Positions 31,501 to 44,779 of a DNA stretch of 64,000 nt are shown in pieces (within the stretch, counting starts at the first letter, position 1; the number at the start of each line of letters is the position of its first letter). Source of the DNA: Fasciolopsis buskii (taxonomy: Eukaryota; Platyhelminthes; Trematoda; Plagiorchiida; Fasciolidae). Location of the stretch: the NCBI GenBank assembly GCA_008360955.1, contig LUCM01001708.1, forward strand, positions 1 through 64,000, given 5' to 3'. Made by a program: the position numbers and the translations under genes. The notes beneath the pieces were generated by a model. That model had not been told where the DNA came from and made no database searches. It saw nothing but the letters and a program-made list of their open reading frames with translations.

Positions 31501-31619
31501 AATGGACGAAGGATTGTTGTAGTGGAACACGGGCCTGCCCTTCCGAATCGCTTGGTTAACCGACTGTTAACCGCCCAACGCTTTCGCCGCTTGTGCTCAC
31601 GCCGGCCCCGCTGGCGCGC

Positions 31620-31750
31620 TCCTCAACCTGCTATTGCTTTCGATTGTCTTTTCCCTGTACCGATCAAGTGTCAGGATTATCAGCACTGTAATGGTACAGG
31701 GCCGAGTAACTGTGACGCACAACTAAGCATAAAGGTTAATGAAAAGCAAA
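31620..31750 (+). repeat. Repeat shared with 44440-44560
   Basis: The words TGTACCGATC.AGTGTCAGG, TATCAG, CGAGTAA and CATAA.GGTTAA appear in the same order and spacing at 44460-44560, just downstream of a BEL/Pao integrase end. This may therefore be a solo BEL/Pao LTR or trailer. The link is inference. Confidence 0.45.
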
Positions 31751-34700
31751 TGCAACACGAGGTCCGCGGTAAGACAGATGGTCTTCCAGTGTCTGCCCTC
31801 TCATCCCTTCACCAAGGGCATTGATCGCCTTGCGCGCAGGCTTTTCCGTGGGATAACTGCTATTAGCAATTACCAAGCAGAAACGCACTGCTAATTGCGT
31901 ATGTGAAAGTGTCGTAAGAAATTTCCGGATATCCGTCCTCGAACGGAACTCTTCCTATGAACCACAAGGGAGAACATTGTGTGTAAGTGAAACCTTTTAT
32001 TCGCTTACCCCTTTCAGGAAACTTATTCGACTGCACAGTGATTCTAGTGAGGACGGTGACCCCGCAGCCAAGTGAAAAATCTCAGCAAAACTGGGCCTCA
32101 CGCCACCGCACCATCAGTGCCGCCTGCGATGAAGTCATTCACACATGGTGACTGGAGCCTCACATTGTTTTAGCCCCAGAAAAAAGGTAAATGTCATTCG
32201 AATTTAGTGTGCAACCTCAGTTACATCCTTGGCAGTGCAGTGCTGCTCACTGCAGAGCATTCTTCCACTTCAACTCCCTACCAGCGTTAGGATTAGCACC
32301 ATTTTAAGACAACGCACCGATTTTCTTGCAGTATTTTTGCTGCTTCAACGAAGAAAGATCGTCCTCCATCAACTGAACAAGGTGACTAGTGGGCGGTCAG
32401 CCGAATGCTGAAGGCAGGGACGGCAAGCAGCCTCTAGTTATGTTTCAAATTTGCTGGAGCTCTCAGAAAAACCGCAACGCAGTGTTGCCAAGGTAATTCC
32501 AGATCTGCAGGATGAACTGGAACAAATGAGGCCGGAAAGATACAAAGGTTTATTTGATGACCACGTCTAATAATCTTGTTCCAATCCAACCCAGGCAATT
32601 TGCGTGCGATTCCCTTGCAAGTTGACAAATTTGCACTTCATTACCTGAGCTGTCAAACCAATTTTTCTAATACTTACACAACGCTAGTGTCCATTTGTGA
32701 GCAAGAATCTCACGTTACGATTAAAAGGTATGGCATTCACTGCCGTTTGCTTTTATGTCCTAGTATAGCGGTGAAACCGGGCCCACTGCAGCAGGATGGC
32801 AAATAGCGTCGTTGTCCTCCATCAATTTTATAAATACGTGTGCTCCAAAAGTTTGATTTATCACTGGTCATCGGTACTTCGGTTTTGCAGTCTCATTTGT
32901 TGGGATTATGCCCATTGCCCCGTTAGCCGTTTGCGTCCGTCTCAAGTAGGCGAAGCGGTGTCATAGTATTGCTGGATGCGTTTCGGTTTCCGTTTAAATA
33001 GAAGATATTAGAACCGGTAGCTGGTGAGGGGTTACCCTCGGGATCACTACTTAGGGGTAATGAGGTGATTCGTTGGGAGACAAAATTTTGCAAGGAATAA
33101 GGTTGCATTGAGATTGACAGCAAAGAACCATCAAAAGGGATGGCAAACACAACAGGGGTGAAAATGACCGCCACTAAAGAAGAAGGTGCTGGTCACACAG
33201 AGGGATGGTGATGGCAAAAATTGTTGTCAGTTACCGTCACGGGAGTGTGACAGAATACTAAAGGATATTTTGATCGTCAACAAATTGTAAGATCACCTAT
33301 GTCCTATTAATTTATTTGTACCAGAAGCTGTTTCAGATACATTATTTAGATTTTGAAGACATCAAGTTGAGGGGACATTGCAGAGGAAAGAGAGTCCTGA
33401 TCGCTGTAAATTGTGCCTTCCGTGGGAAGGCTAGATTGTGAGAACATTGGAATTTTTCCAGCAGATTCGCCTATCCCCGTTGTGGATATGAAGGCATTCT
33501 CAAGTGCGGATGATGCATCTAAACCAGGAGAAGCTAGGTAATCCGATGCAACGTTAATGGCGAAAGTCATACCAGGACATGTAACGAGCCAAAGGACCAA
33601 GGACAGTATGACTGGTGCATCTCTCTCCTGGCAGATGAGTGATGTAAGTTAGATATCATGGTATTCTTAATTTTTTTCTGAAAGAACCGGTAAAATGCAC
33701 TCGAGAAGTACTCTTTGTATCCACATGAAGGTGCACGGCCGTTATCTGAGATGTTTGGGACATCTCAGATGAGCGTGAAGTAGCACAAAAATGGACTCTG
33801 AGTTTTATGTGAGTGAATTTTAGGCGTTCCTTTTGGACCCCGGATCGCTCCGCTTTCTCTGGGGGCTTGTGAAAAAGGTTGAAGCTTTCAGAATTCATAT
33901 GCATCCACATTGGTCTGTCGAATGGGATAATTCGATTATCAAGTTTGATGGCCGTCCCTCGGGAACCCCCGGAAGTTGCGGATTAATGTCTACGAGCTTT
34001 CACTGTGCCGTTGTCTGAGGGTTCAACTCTGGCCAATTTAAGCAAAAATAGTGCTGCCGTCCGTCCATTCGATGCTAACTGTTTGGCTTTCATGTGGTTG
34101 CACAAGGTCGCACTCTGTAAACGCATACCTGCGGAAAATCACTTATGAATTCTAGAGCCGTTCGCAAGATGGTCTCCAGTGGCGTGATTAAAGCGTTGTT
34201 TGTCGTTTGACAGATTGTTTGTGGTCCATCAGCAGTGGATCATGTTCGTTAAGTAACGAGACCTTCCGAATACTTTGGCTGCAATAGGTCAATTCATCGG
34301 AAATTGGCTATAAAGGGAAGGATGACAGCTCCAATGTCTATTGATGGATGTCCAAAGATGGCCCATTTTGGCAAATAAATTTCCGGCATCACCACGGCGA
34401 GTCACCTGCACTTTTGCGATACCCACTGACATGGTCCGAACTTCCCCCTGGACCACGCCTCTGATTTGCATAGGCTTTATGCACAGACGTTTCAACACAT
34501 GGGCTAAGCTTACTTCCAAGCACATCAAGTGATACCAAAATAGGTGACAGATTAATCTGAATGCATTGAAATATCCTCTGCTGTTTCTAGCTTGTTTTTC
34601 AGTATGCTGGTGATATGGCCCGCCTAAAAGCTATCGAATGTAGCCGGTTTTTTACATTGGCCTACCACGTTTTTTCGTTTGCACCCCTCAGATTTGCATG

Positions 34701-35794
34701 ATCATTATTGACTTTTGTTCACTCCTCCATATGTGGTTTGTCGCACAAGGCCGCAACTTAACCGCCGGGATTTTGCCGAGCAATTGTTATTCGTTTTTTC
34801 AACAAGCGACCACGTTTTATGGGCCTCAAGAAAGTGTAAATAAATTTATCTACCCGCGGACATGTGACGGCGTCAATTTCCTAAAAGCCTTTCATGCTTT
34901 CCGCGCTATCCTTATTATTGAAAATTGAAATCGCTTATAATAGGGCATGATAGGCCGGACGAACACATCTGAAAGCAAAACAGCGAAACGAATACCATGC
35001 CGTCTCACTTACGAAAATTAGTGGCTTCTGATAGCGTTTCAGTTTTCATATTCCCATTGCTTTTGCAGTAGCCGTGCTTAACGAATTAAGTTTTTCCCCG
35101 GACCACTCCGCGGAACAATATGAGGAGTAATAAAGGAAACCCATGTAAATGTCTACATATTTTTGGTATTTGTATCATTTTTATTTTTCTGAACATTTCT
35201 CTAAACGTTTCGTGCTTTCCTCTAATATGGGCGTATTTACCGTAGGGATACTGATTTTACTATACATACTGCCCCCTTAAATGCTATCATTTGCAATTGC
35301 ATCAACATTGCTGTTAGCAATTTGTCTGTTTTCATTCCGATATTTTAGACGTTCTTGTAAACATGTGAACATTGAAGATGCTTTTCAGATTCGACCCTTG
35401 CTTATTCATATTCCCGATATATAATAAGAGCACCCTGCTCCAAATGCATGTGACCGTCACAGTTGCGCGTGTTGCGATAGGAATATTTTGCTGCTTGGGG
35501 CACAGTTCCACATGGAGAATGAATGCTGCATTTCCATGAACATGAACGCAAACTTCGATAGTGACATATAATCACGTGCACTTCTTCAATAATTCTATGG
35601 TTGGTTTGATGTTTGCAAACTGAAATGTAGATTCCGGTAAAAATTAAGGGAATCATCGCGGCTATATACGCCAAAACTTGTCATTACAATCTAAAGACGC
35701 GCTCAGTTGCGAAATTACCTAAGGGCAATTCTATAGCCATGGCCCGCCGCAGTTTAAATGTAAATTCCAGGTGATTGCATTGGGCTAGGGCCAA
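31751..35794. other. No recognisable gene (about 4 kb)
   Basis: Open frames here are short (up to about 84 codons), overlap on both strands and show no family I recognise. Many may be very old retroelement debris. Confidence 0.4.
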
Positions 35795-35795
35795 C

Positions 35796-35870
35796 GGCTA
35801 CTACTACTACTACTACTACTACTACTAAAGATTCCTACTACTAATACTACTACTCCTACTAAAGATTTAA
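35796..35870. repeat. (CTA)n microsatellite, interrupted
   Basis: About nine tandem CTA units, an AAGATTC interruption, then further imperfect CTA units ending near 35863. Confidence 0.95.
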
Positions 35871-36474
35871 TATAGACTGACACACAGGTAGATTCAAAAT
35901 TGCGCTGAAACCCTGAAGAATGTTTGATCAAACTGTAATATCTGGTGGGGAAGAATACTCATTCGGACGGGAGCATTCTGCCCGCGGACTGTGCTAATTA
36001 GTATGTTTTCAAAGTGGTCCTTTTTAAAGACAGCTCATCCCGTGAGTGGGACAGGCCACCAGAGACTACAGTAGGTAGTTGGTGTTTCCACAAACACGCC
36101 ACCGTTGCTACAACTGGAAGCTGACGTGATTCTATAAGTATTCAGTTCCATTTTGGACGGTCTAGACGCATCCCGAGCACCACTAACGTCGAGCAAAAGG
36201 ATTCAATTTCTAAGCAGCGCGAAAATATATCACAGCCCTGCCACAATTCCTTTCGGAACTAGGGGTCACGTAATGTTATCTCCAAAGGAACCGTGCCATG
36301 AACAGACAAATCTCCATCGCATACCTTAACCTGGCTGTTGATAACACGCCCGCCAAGTTTACAGAAAATATTTACGAAAACATTCACATATAAACTCTGC
36401 CATTTAGTTCTCATCATAACTCCGGATAATTGCTCCACTTCCTCCTTTTGGTATTATTCTCACTGTGATGAAAA

Positions 36475-37320
36475 ACAATCCGATTCCCCAATGAAAGGAG
36501 CCAAATGGTCCAACCTCATTTCATATTGCCATTGGACATTTTATTTACCGCACTGCCACTACTCTTCATTTTCCTCTTCGCATTTGGTGACGCCTTCTCT
36601 CGCAGCACCTTCAGACAACGATCCACAATTGTGCTCGTCATTATTCTGCTCTTTCCATGATTCCGAACGGATTTTCCATACTTTCTTGGTTGCAGAAGTC
36701 ACCGTACAATGCATAACCTTTAGCTTCTATCTCCATTTTGGTGTTACCAGTTCGTTGTTCACTTCCGTCTTTTCTTCCAGTCGTTCTAGCCAGCTTTGCA
36801 AATTGTTCGTCCGCCACTCACGATTCATTGACTGTATTTGCCGCAGATTAACTTTCGTGGGCATTGCATAAATCTGTTAAATTTTGAACACTTCCGCCAC
36901 GTCTTGGTATTTGCCGACTCTTGCGCCTGCGATACGCGCTATTGACACATCTAAACGCTGAGCAGTGGACTAAACGGTACTCATGTTGACCTGCTGGTAG
37001 CCAGGTGTAACATTAATTCATCCGTTTCATGACTCCATCTTTGAGCTATGCTGCTTGATGGGTTGTTTTATGACATTGTAACGCCAGATCGTGCAAGAAA
37101 GCATGTCTCCCGAAGTTTTCGAGAAATGCAGCATATTATTATTAATGAATGCTTTTCGGCGACTTCCAGGCAAGCCCAATATCCTGCAAACCTAACGTTC
37201 ACAGGCCGACCTCAATCCAGTACACAGCTCTCCACGTAAATAATCAAGCCAGCTTTACTAATAGTTCATTACCATTTTTCCGCAGTTCAGCAACTTGTAG
37301 TCAACGGCCATCAAAACAAC
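36475..37320 (+). repeat. Long inverted repeat, left arm
   Basis: Exact reverse complement of 47616-48461 wherever I compared it; positions of paired bases sum to 84936 throughout, so there are no length changes. I noted one mismatch near 36485. At both edges homology continues but with frequent mismatches. Two open frames (177 and 63 codons) fall in this arm, but they appear equally in the other arm and show no known domain. What element this is remains unknown. Confidence 0.9.
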
Positions 37321-40300
37321 AATAGCGAGGTTTGTCTTACAGCGGTTTACATTTATGCTCCTTAGTTTGCCGACCCTTTTTATCATCGTGTTTTTGTCGC
37401 ATTTCACAATGCTTCGTGGAAGTTATACAAGCTGATCATCAAAGCTGGGACCCTTACTTTAACTATTGACTCTAGTCAGTTTCCCAGTTTTTATCCAATC
37501 CTACGTGGTTATGAATCTGGTTTGCTCCAATTGGTCTTGCTTTCAGGTCACAGAGTTCAAGGGTTACTTTTCCAGCGGACTGCCGGCAAGGGTGCTTGAT
37601 GTGCTCACCGAATCTGCCACTGACGGCTTTGCATTGTCATCCTGCTGGATTGGCAGTGGAACACAATGCTGCACATAAGCAGCGACTGGTTTCACATATC
37701 ACTTGCAAGCACGCAAAATATTCAGTTTCTCCCTCATCAGAGGCCACTTTTTGTTTCTGTGGTTTCCAGAGCAATCCCTTTGCAAAAGAGAAAAGCACAT
37801 CGACTGCTCTTTATTAAACGCTAGGTACGAGGGTGATGCCTTAAGGATCGGCCGACAATTGATGGAACACCATTAACGAGATTATATGTAAAAATGTTCA
37901 TGAATACATGAACGATGATCGAATGCATTTTGCTCAAGCCTTATGGGTGGTAATATATGAATGACAAAGTATGTCTGAAAACTAATGATTGCAACAGCTG
38001 AAACACGGTAACAAAGAAGCTAGTTTTACGTGGATATAACCAGCCAAATGTAGCATGTATTCAGTTATTGTTTGCTCATCGAATAATAGGATTAGAAATA
38101 ACAAGTAATCAGAAATTGAATAGATATGTCCACATAGATTATGTATATTCCGTGTCATGGTGGGCTTCTTGTTATTACCAAACGTATCGGTCTAACGGGT
38201 CCATCATTTACGTATCTGTATCTCGAGAAGTCGGCCATGGTTGAATGATATATACTCTGTGTTTTTGCCGCGGCCGCAGTTGGCCACTATTGTGATTGCT
38301 TGCTTCTGGTCTACCGTTTTAACCAATTACATAAAGAATCGTGTTAACAAGTGCAAATGGAATTTAGAAAAGGCGTAGTTGCCGGAATTAAAACGGCACC
38401 GTTTTGTAAATTCGCTTGCCGATGTTTATCTTTGTATATAAACACGCTTGTGCATATGTAAACGCAAGATTTTTCCACGCACCACTTTAAGTTATGTCTC
38501 TATATTCGCGGCTCAGAAATGCCGACAGAGGGGAATTTCAGTGCATTGCCATCAGCGGACCTCGGAAGAGAGCTTGTCGAACTTTGATACCTGTGCATCC
38601 ATAGATTATGCTTGTTTTTATATCCCCAATTTCTGGTCGTCCTTATAAGAAAGCCAGCAGTAAAATAAAGGTTAAGTCTGTGCGGATGGACGTTAGCCTA
38701 AATATAACGGACTAGTGGAATTGGCCATTTGCTGGCGAAAATAAGCAACTGATTTCGTGCTAGATGATTGGAAACTTCAGGAAATCTTAAGTCGCTCCTC
38801 CTGGGCACAGTTAGAGGGGCCCAAAACTGTTAAGGAAGCCAACCAAAATTTACCCAAAGTGCTTCAACGAGGCTCAAGCGGGCACCGGTTAAACGTGGTG
38901 TTTTTGGATTACGCAGAATCCCCGCTGTAGCCCTGGACAGGGTCGCAACTGTAGTGGTGCCAAACGACATAAGGAGCTAAGCGTTAAATAAATTTTCGAT
39001 GTAAGTTTGGCCTAATGTGAATTGGCCTCAACCAGGCCCAAAAAGGATATTCAGTTTTTTAAACATCAGTTTTTCCTGAGATTATGGCTTTTCAGAGGCA
39101 CAGTGCAAACAGAGAAGCGAAAAGGGCTGATTTATTAGGTTTTTGGGCAAAAATATTGGACGGATTATGGAGGACGGCAGATATAAAGGGTCCAAATTGC
39201 TGGGGCTAGATGGAAATATTTAGATGAGAAATGGGAGAAAACCTACTCGAGATGCGGCTTAGTTTTGAAGGAAGAGAAGCATTCAGAGTCGCCGAAATGA
39301 AGGTAAAGCTATCAGACGAAATCCATCTCTTTCGGCGATAAATAATGAATAAAAATAAAAGCATTGGAATTGGTTGTTCAAAGACAACTGGCACTCAGGA
39401 TTACTGTACTAGGTGTAAGAGTTAGATGAGGAGTAAGAAGGATTAGAGGGGTTAGGCTGGTGCATGAGGTCCGAAAAATTTTGTCGTTAGCCCATTAACC
39501 CCTCCTGGTTCTCCTCGATCTCTAGCGGGGTAGGTACGCAACATCTGATTCTGGAATTCTGGGACGGGCCGAATATATGTTTCATATCTCTTCGGGAAGT
39601 TGCTACTCGATCGTGTTCAGAAACCGAAGTGTTCTCCTGCCAGCAAGCTGGTGGAGACGGAAGAAGCACAGTCACTGTCTAGCCTGAGATATGGTAATTT
39701 GCATCGCTCAACCAGGCAGCGATAACGGTCTGCCTGACGGAGAGCCTGTGTTAACCTGTTATGCCTAGGGCCATACCGACAAATTCATAGTCATCAGGGA
39801 GATGACTCCAGTTTTCATCCGTTGCTTAACAATGTTGTTGGCTGATTGCAAAAGGTCCACCTCGGATATCCGAAGAGTAGCGTCGCCCACGGGAACGATA
39901 ATGTTAATAGCGAGGGTTTGAAGGATGACAGCGAGAATTATTAAAAAAAGGAAACCCAGCGGAGAAAATTGTGGTGCCACCGTTGTCAAGACTGAGCGCG
40001 CAAGCCATGGTGATGAAGAATTGGGTCAGAATTTCACAGGTCGGCTCTCCCAATTTCTATGCAGTTCTTCAAAAACTCAAGGCATCGAGTTCCCTAATTA
40101 AATGCAAAACTCATGGCAGAACAAGATGGCTCCACAAGTTTTGCGATACCGGTTGTGGGTTCAAGTTATGAAAAAAGCGACCATTACCTTCAACGTAATC
40201 CGCAGTATTTTTTCCAGCTTAAAGATGTTTGAAGAGTAGGGCAAGAGTCCGTGTAAAATGGGCTGTGGATGAAATGGAATAAGTAAAAATGCATGTCCTA

Positions 40301-40518
40301 CGGTTGAACCAAACACAAAATTCTCTGCTACATTGAACAGGTCCCGTAAAAAACTTTCTAGGCGGGACATTCAAAAGTCAATGTCGATGGAACGAAAGTC
40401 TACGGTCGACCAAATTTGGCGACAGGACGAAAGTGGAATGCAACGAAACAAATTGCTGTTAGTCAGGGGGATTGTCAACTGCACCAAATGGTTTTCTTAT
40501 TCGAGCGAGTCAGCGCGG
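37321..40518. other. No recognisable gene (about 3.2 kb)
   Basis: Nothing assignable. A TATATAAACACGC box near 38440, in a context otherwise like an LTR promoter, is noted without support from a second copy. A weak LKEANQNLPKVLQRG-like stretch near 38830 could be endonuclease debris. Confidence 0.35.
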
Positions 40519-41420
40519 TTTGAAATTTTGCTGAATTCGTTTTCCTAGCTTTGCCCAGTTTGCCTACTTATCATTTGGTAGAATAAACTGTATTTTGATC
40601 AGAAAAATTACACATGTTTCTGCATATTGCTTGTGCGCCACTTTTGTCTCTTTTACGTAGCCCGTTTTTCACTCAAATCAGTTTTTAACACCATGCCGCC
40701 CGCAAATCTTGTAAAAATTACTGCCAAAAGAGCAGACGGGACACAATCTGTATCTAATTTGCAAATAGAAAACTGCCCTGCAAGCCAGCTGATGGATTTT
40801 GTGAAATAAATAAGAGATTTTAAGGCTTGGAGAAACGATTGATCGGCGCTGTTATCTGGCTGATTTTAGCGGAGTTGCCGATCAGAAAGCTAACTCAACT
40901 CGCCCATGTCATCGAGTCTCCGTCCAACCCCTCCTTACACCACCTTGCTGGGGGTAGTCGGTTCATTGATCCAGTGTCTTCTGAACCTCTTGGATGTATC
41001 CACAACAGAAACAATGCAGTAATTTTCAGTATTCCAGACCACCATCCACTAGAAGTGTCAACGAAACCATATTGAAGGCTCCAACGTCAGGTACTTGGTC
41101 CCCAAAAAGGAGCAACCCGCCTCCCCAGCGTGCAAACTATTAAGTCCCCCTGCTATCCCCCTACACCACCGAACCCATGTTCACGATCACGAACCCCAAA
41201 ACTCCCTCCTAAACAGGAAGTTGACTTAGATAAGTCACTCTCCTCACCTACCATCCAACCTCCACGCAAAAAATAGCACCTTGAACCTTCGACTTCAGAG
41301 TGCAAGTCCCCACTGCAGTCATCTACAAACCCATCTTCAAAATCCCAGCGGAAATCTGCAAATGAGTCGGTCAGTATGGCTGAGCATCCAGTCTGCCATC
41401 CTGCCAACTGCCGGTTCATT
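40519..41420 (+). pseudogene. CR1-like ORF1 copy 1 with 5' leader and internal deletion
   Basis: The leader at 40519-40690 matches 54970-55145. It is followed by MPPANLVKITAKRADG, then LTQLAHVIESPSNPSLHHLA, and NAVIFSIPDHHPLE, the RRM-like core of the ORF1 protein. At 41079 the frame breaks where about 185 bases present in copy 3 (55532-55716) are missing. From 41086 to about 41395 it is nearly identical to 55722-56031. It cannot make a full ORF1 protein. Confidence 0.8.
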
Positions 41421-42039
41421 CACTTTACTCATAGCGTAGACAATCCGCACAATAGATTAGCCCGCCCGTCTACTCAAAAATATATTTATGCCAATACACC
41501 AAGAAATCGGCGCAGCAACTATAAGAAGAGTTAGTCTTTAAGTGGGATGTGGAGGTGCATACATGTCTTCCAATAATCTGAGAAAATGAAAAATTAGTTT
41601 AAACTCGGCTAAACCATAAGGGCTCGAGAAGCAAATTAGTAAAAAGTTCCACGTAGTTTAGCGATGAAAAACAGCACAGAACTCATTTCGTAAATGTTTG
41701 CTTAACACTCTAAAGCTCAAGTCTTTCACTGCCTCACGCTGGAACATAGGACCGAACAATAATTCAGGAAAGGTTTTATGTGTGTTCTAAAATTTCCGTT
41801 CACCGACCAAATTAGTCTCCTAGCCTTTGCGACTCGGAACACAGTGTGTTCTGGGACGATAAACGTGCTGGGGTAGTTTAACCCAGGTCTCCCGCTGTGT
41901 AGGGGGAAGGAGCGGCTTCTTCGCTAACTTTAAATATTCCCGCAGGAATGTGGCATTTGAGTGCGAGTAGGCCGCATTTATGGGTTCATTTTTTCAGCGA
42001 CGGAGCTGCTCGCCAAGAATTAGGCGATAGTAGATCATT
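41421..42039. other. No recognisable gene
   Basis: Nothing assignable between the ORF1 remnant and the CR1-like element. Confidence 0.5.
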
Positions 42040-43460
42040 CCCTACACTATTTAGGGCGGTATCAAGGTCATGATGCATAAATGTATGCACACTTTTTTAG
42101 CCTCTGAAGATAGAAAAAGAATACCTTGAGTAATCATGGGAAACATGTCGTTGACACACAATAGAAATAATATCGGAACCAGCAAGCTTCCTTGAATATG
42201 CTCACTATTAATCGGACGAGGCTTGGGTAGAGTTTCATTCATTACCTGTATTCTAGAGGTCAGATAACAGGAGAACCAAGTCAGCAGCATGGTTTTTATG
42301 CCGCAGCTCTCGACTTTCATGAGAAGCTTGGTATGAGACGCGATCAGAGCCTTTATCATAACTAAAAACTTCATATTCGCCGACTATCTTTTGTTAACAG
42401 CCTGCTTCAGTTTGTTTTCAGGAATCAGCAGCGAAGGGAGGACAGGATTGAATTTGAAGTGATTCACGTCGGCCGGTTTTAATTGGGTCACGGCCTATCA
42501 AGTAAGTTGACAAAATACGTTTCGTTATCTTCAAAATAGTACTTGAGACAATTTGATGTGATTGACGAGCCTGTAATCAGATGGCTTCTGCCTTGAGCCA
42601 GTTTTGCGAGCTGGGACAATAACAGAACTGTTCCACTGATGGGGGAAAGTGTCAGGAATTAAGGAAATATTCGATAGATAGGGCAACATTATTGGGATAC
42701 CTGCACCCAGAACATAAGTGGGGCTGGGGGAAGGTCGTCCGGCCCGATGTGGAAAGGCGGTCGTATTTTTAACAACAGCGGTTTAATATCACTTGGTTGG
42801 AATGAGATTCTGGAAGGAGTTGCAGAGGAGACTCAGGGACTGTCCGATGTAGTTGTTTTGTCATAGGTTTTCATAAAGGAGGCGGGATAATTGCTGACCA
42901 CCTATGTTACCAGTGAAGGGTCATTTGCGCATGTGACCCTGAATGACGGATGTGATGCGTGTACTGGATAGTTCTCATTAGTTTTGCCAGTGCTGCATTC
43001 TTGACGACAGAATGTTAAGCTTGAAATTCCTTCTTCTTTTGAAGAGAATCGAGAATTTTCCTGATCTCTTTAGACAGAATGTTCATCTGCAAAATTAAGG
43101 CAAACTCTTTTGTTCATTTAAATCGTGTTTGGATTAACGAATACTCTTTTTAGGGCGGTCCAGCATGTCCAAATTTTTGGGATTGTTCTAAACCGAGTCG
43201 TAATGATTAGATCAAGGTATTGACGTAGAGCTGCGTGAGGTCGGTTTGCGGCCAGTTGGAGATCCACCAATAAAAAGAAACTGTCAAGATTTTGGCTATG
43301 GACTGTGGGGAGAAGATGGCCCCATGAGGCTTCGTGGTGTGCTTTAATGGAAGCCGAGGAGGAGATGACGGACGACGGAGCTAAAACTTATAAACCATCT
43401 GGGAATGATCACACCCGAGTAGTTTGTTGTCTATGGACTTGCGCACTCGGTTTAGGCTGG
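42040..43460 (-). pseudogene. CR1-like non-LTR reverse transcriptase, minus strand, dead
   Basis: Minus-strand landmarks in order: IRPPFHIGPDDLPPAPLM (42760-42710), the block before the palm; a stretch like KTGSRQKPSDYRLVNHIKLS (42610-42550); SHTKLLMKVESCGI (42330-42290); then LLTWFSCYLTSRIQV, and GSLLVPILFLLCVNDMF, equivalent to the [21 protein letters not shown] block. The catalytic YADD region is lost at 42040. Stops and frameshifts are frequent. Confidence 0.78.
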
Positions 43461-43879
43461 TTGTGAAGACAGGGTGAAGAATAATATCTGCTTTTGTGAA
43501 TATGAAACGTGCTGACCCACCCGCTGGTCAGTATACTGGAAATAAACATAGAAATGTATTTCGTGAAGGACAAGGAAAAGCAGCAAGTCCCAGGGGCGTA
43601 AAAGTCTTCCGCTGCCGGCATAGGACCTGGGGGGTCGGAAAATGTAAGATTACGGCAGGTGAGAAAGTAGAAAAGAGGGCTACTCTCAATATCGAAATGA
43701 CCAGGTTACTTGAAAAGGGGACCAGTGAAAGGCGCACCGTTGAAAGAATGTTATCTCAAGGCTATGATTGCATTACCACTGTTCGTTGCAAGAGATATGC
43801 CAAAAATAGATAACTGGAAGACCGACAAAGCTTTGTCGGCCCATCAAGAGACCTTGAGAGTTCGTGGCAAAGGATAGAC
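43461..43879. other. No recognisable gene
   Basis: Purine-rich on the plus strand, with a 105-codon frame (43496-43813) that is very basic and matches nothing I know. Confidence 0.35.
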
Positions 43880-44101
43880 AGACACGGAGTCGACAACCAA
43901 ACCAACATGAAGGGCATTCTCTTGCGTTTCAACCAGCACATTTGGCAAGCTAAATGTGTACTAGCATCAGTCACGCGAGAACAACTGCCGGATAATGAGG
44001 CAATGCACGTGACTCTGTTTGAGGTTGAACGGGTTGTAGTCAACACATCATTAGTCCCAGTAGCCTCAAACGACGCAATGTCTGGATTGTACACAAAATA
44101 A
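43880..44101 (+). pseudogene. BEL/Pao-type integrase C-terminal fragment
   Basis: The plus strand reads VTREQLPDNEAMHVTLFEVE followed by LVPVASNDAMSGL, the segment after the integrase core in BEL/Pao Pol proteins (TRE..L.DE..H.L..EVE...N.RPLVPV). It is truncated upstream, and only broken sequence follows to about 44400. Assignment rests on this one block. Confidence 0.55.
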
Positions 44102-44779
44102 ACTGGTTAACCGGAAATCTAGTTCAGACGGTCGAGTTAAAATGACATTCATAAGCTGGAGGCAAGCAAATTCCTCACACAAGTGCAGTGGAGGCCGTGA
44201 ACAAGGAATTATTTGCAAACACTGCGGAGTCTTCATAGATGTAGCAGCTTTTGGTCTTCTGCAGCAGCAATGTAGCAGAACATGGACCTCTTAGGAAGTG
44301 GCCCTTGTAGCGGAGTGTGCGTTTGTTAATCCGGATCGGTAGTTTGACAGAACGTTGACCACCCAGCGCGGTCAGCATTTGCGCGTTAACCATGCACGCT
44401 CCGCTCTCACACTCCTGTTAAAATGTACTCAACCACACATCACTTCCGACTGGTTTCTCGTTGTACCGATCTAGTGTCAGGGTTGTCAGTACTACAGTCA
44501 TATTGAGTCGAGTAAGAGAGAGGCACAAGTGGTCATAACGGTTAAGGGCAGGCAAACGTTATAGATCTATGTCAAAACAATCAGCCGTAGTAATTGGTGA
44601 GCCCAACGTGGTTAAGTGGTCACGTGAAGCTCTATCCCTTTATGCATACGCCCTGTTTGTCCTATTCACAGACAAATTATAACCGTTGTTTTTTGCTACG
44701 ATTCGTCTTCACCTGTTGACTTTTACTGGCTGCATTTTCTGTCGGTAATTTTCAACGCGTTTTGTTCACGTGATTTCTA
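44102..44779. other. Retroelement debris and the second copy of the 31.6-kb repeat
   Basis: Bases 44440-44560 match 31620-31750. The rest is likely the decayed end of the BEL/Pao element, with frame fragments such as RWRQ-like SWRQAN at 44157. Nothing intact. Confidence 0.4.

Noticed and set aside
35796..35870. CRISPR-like array
   Set aside because: It is a simple trinucleotide microsatellite without spacers. No array with unique spacers exists in the window, and none is expected in an animal genome.
36338..36871. 177-codon plus-strand open frame
   Set aside because: Ser/Phe/Leu/His-rich translation with no domain. It lies in the inverted repeat and its counterpart appears in the other arm, so its openness is not independent evidence for a gene.
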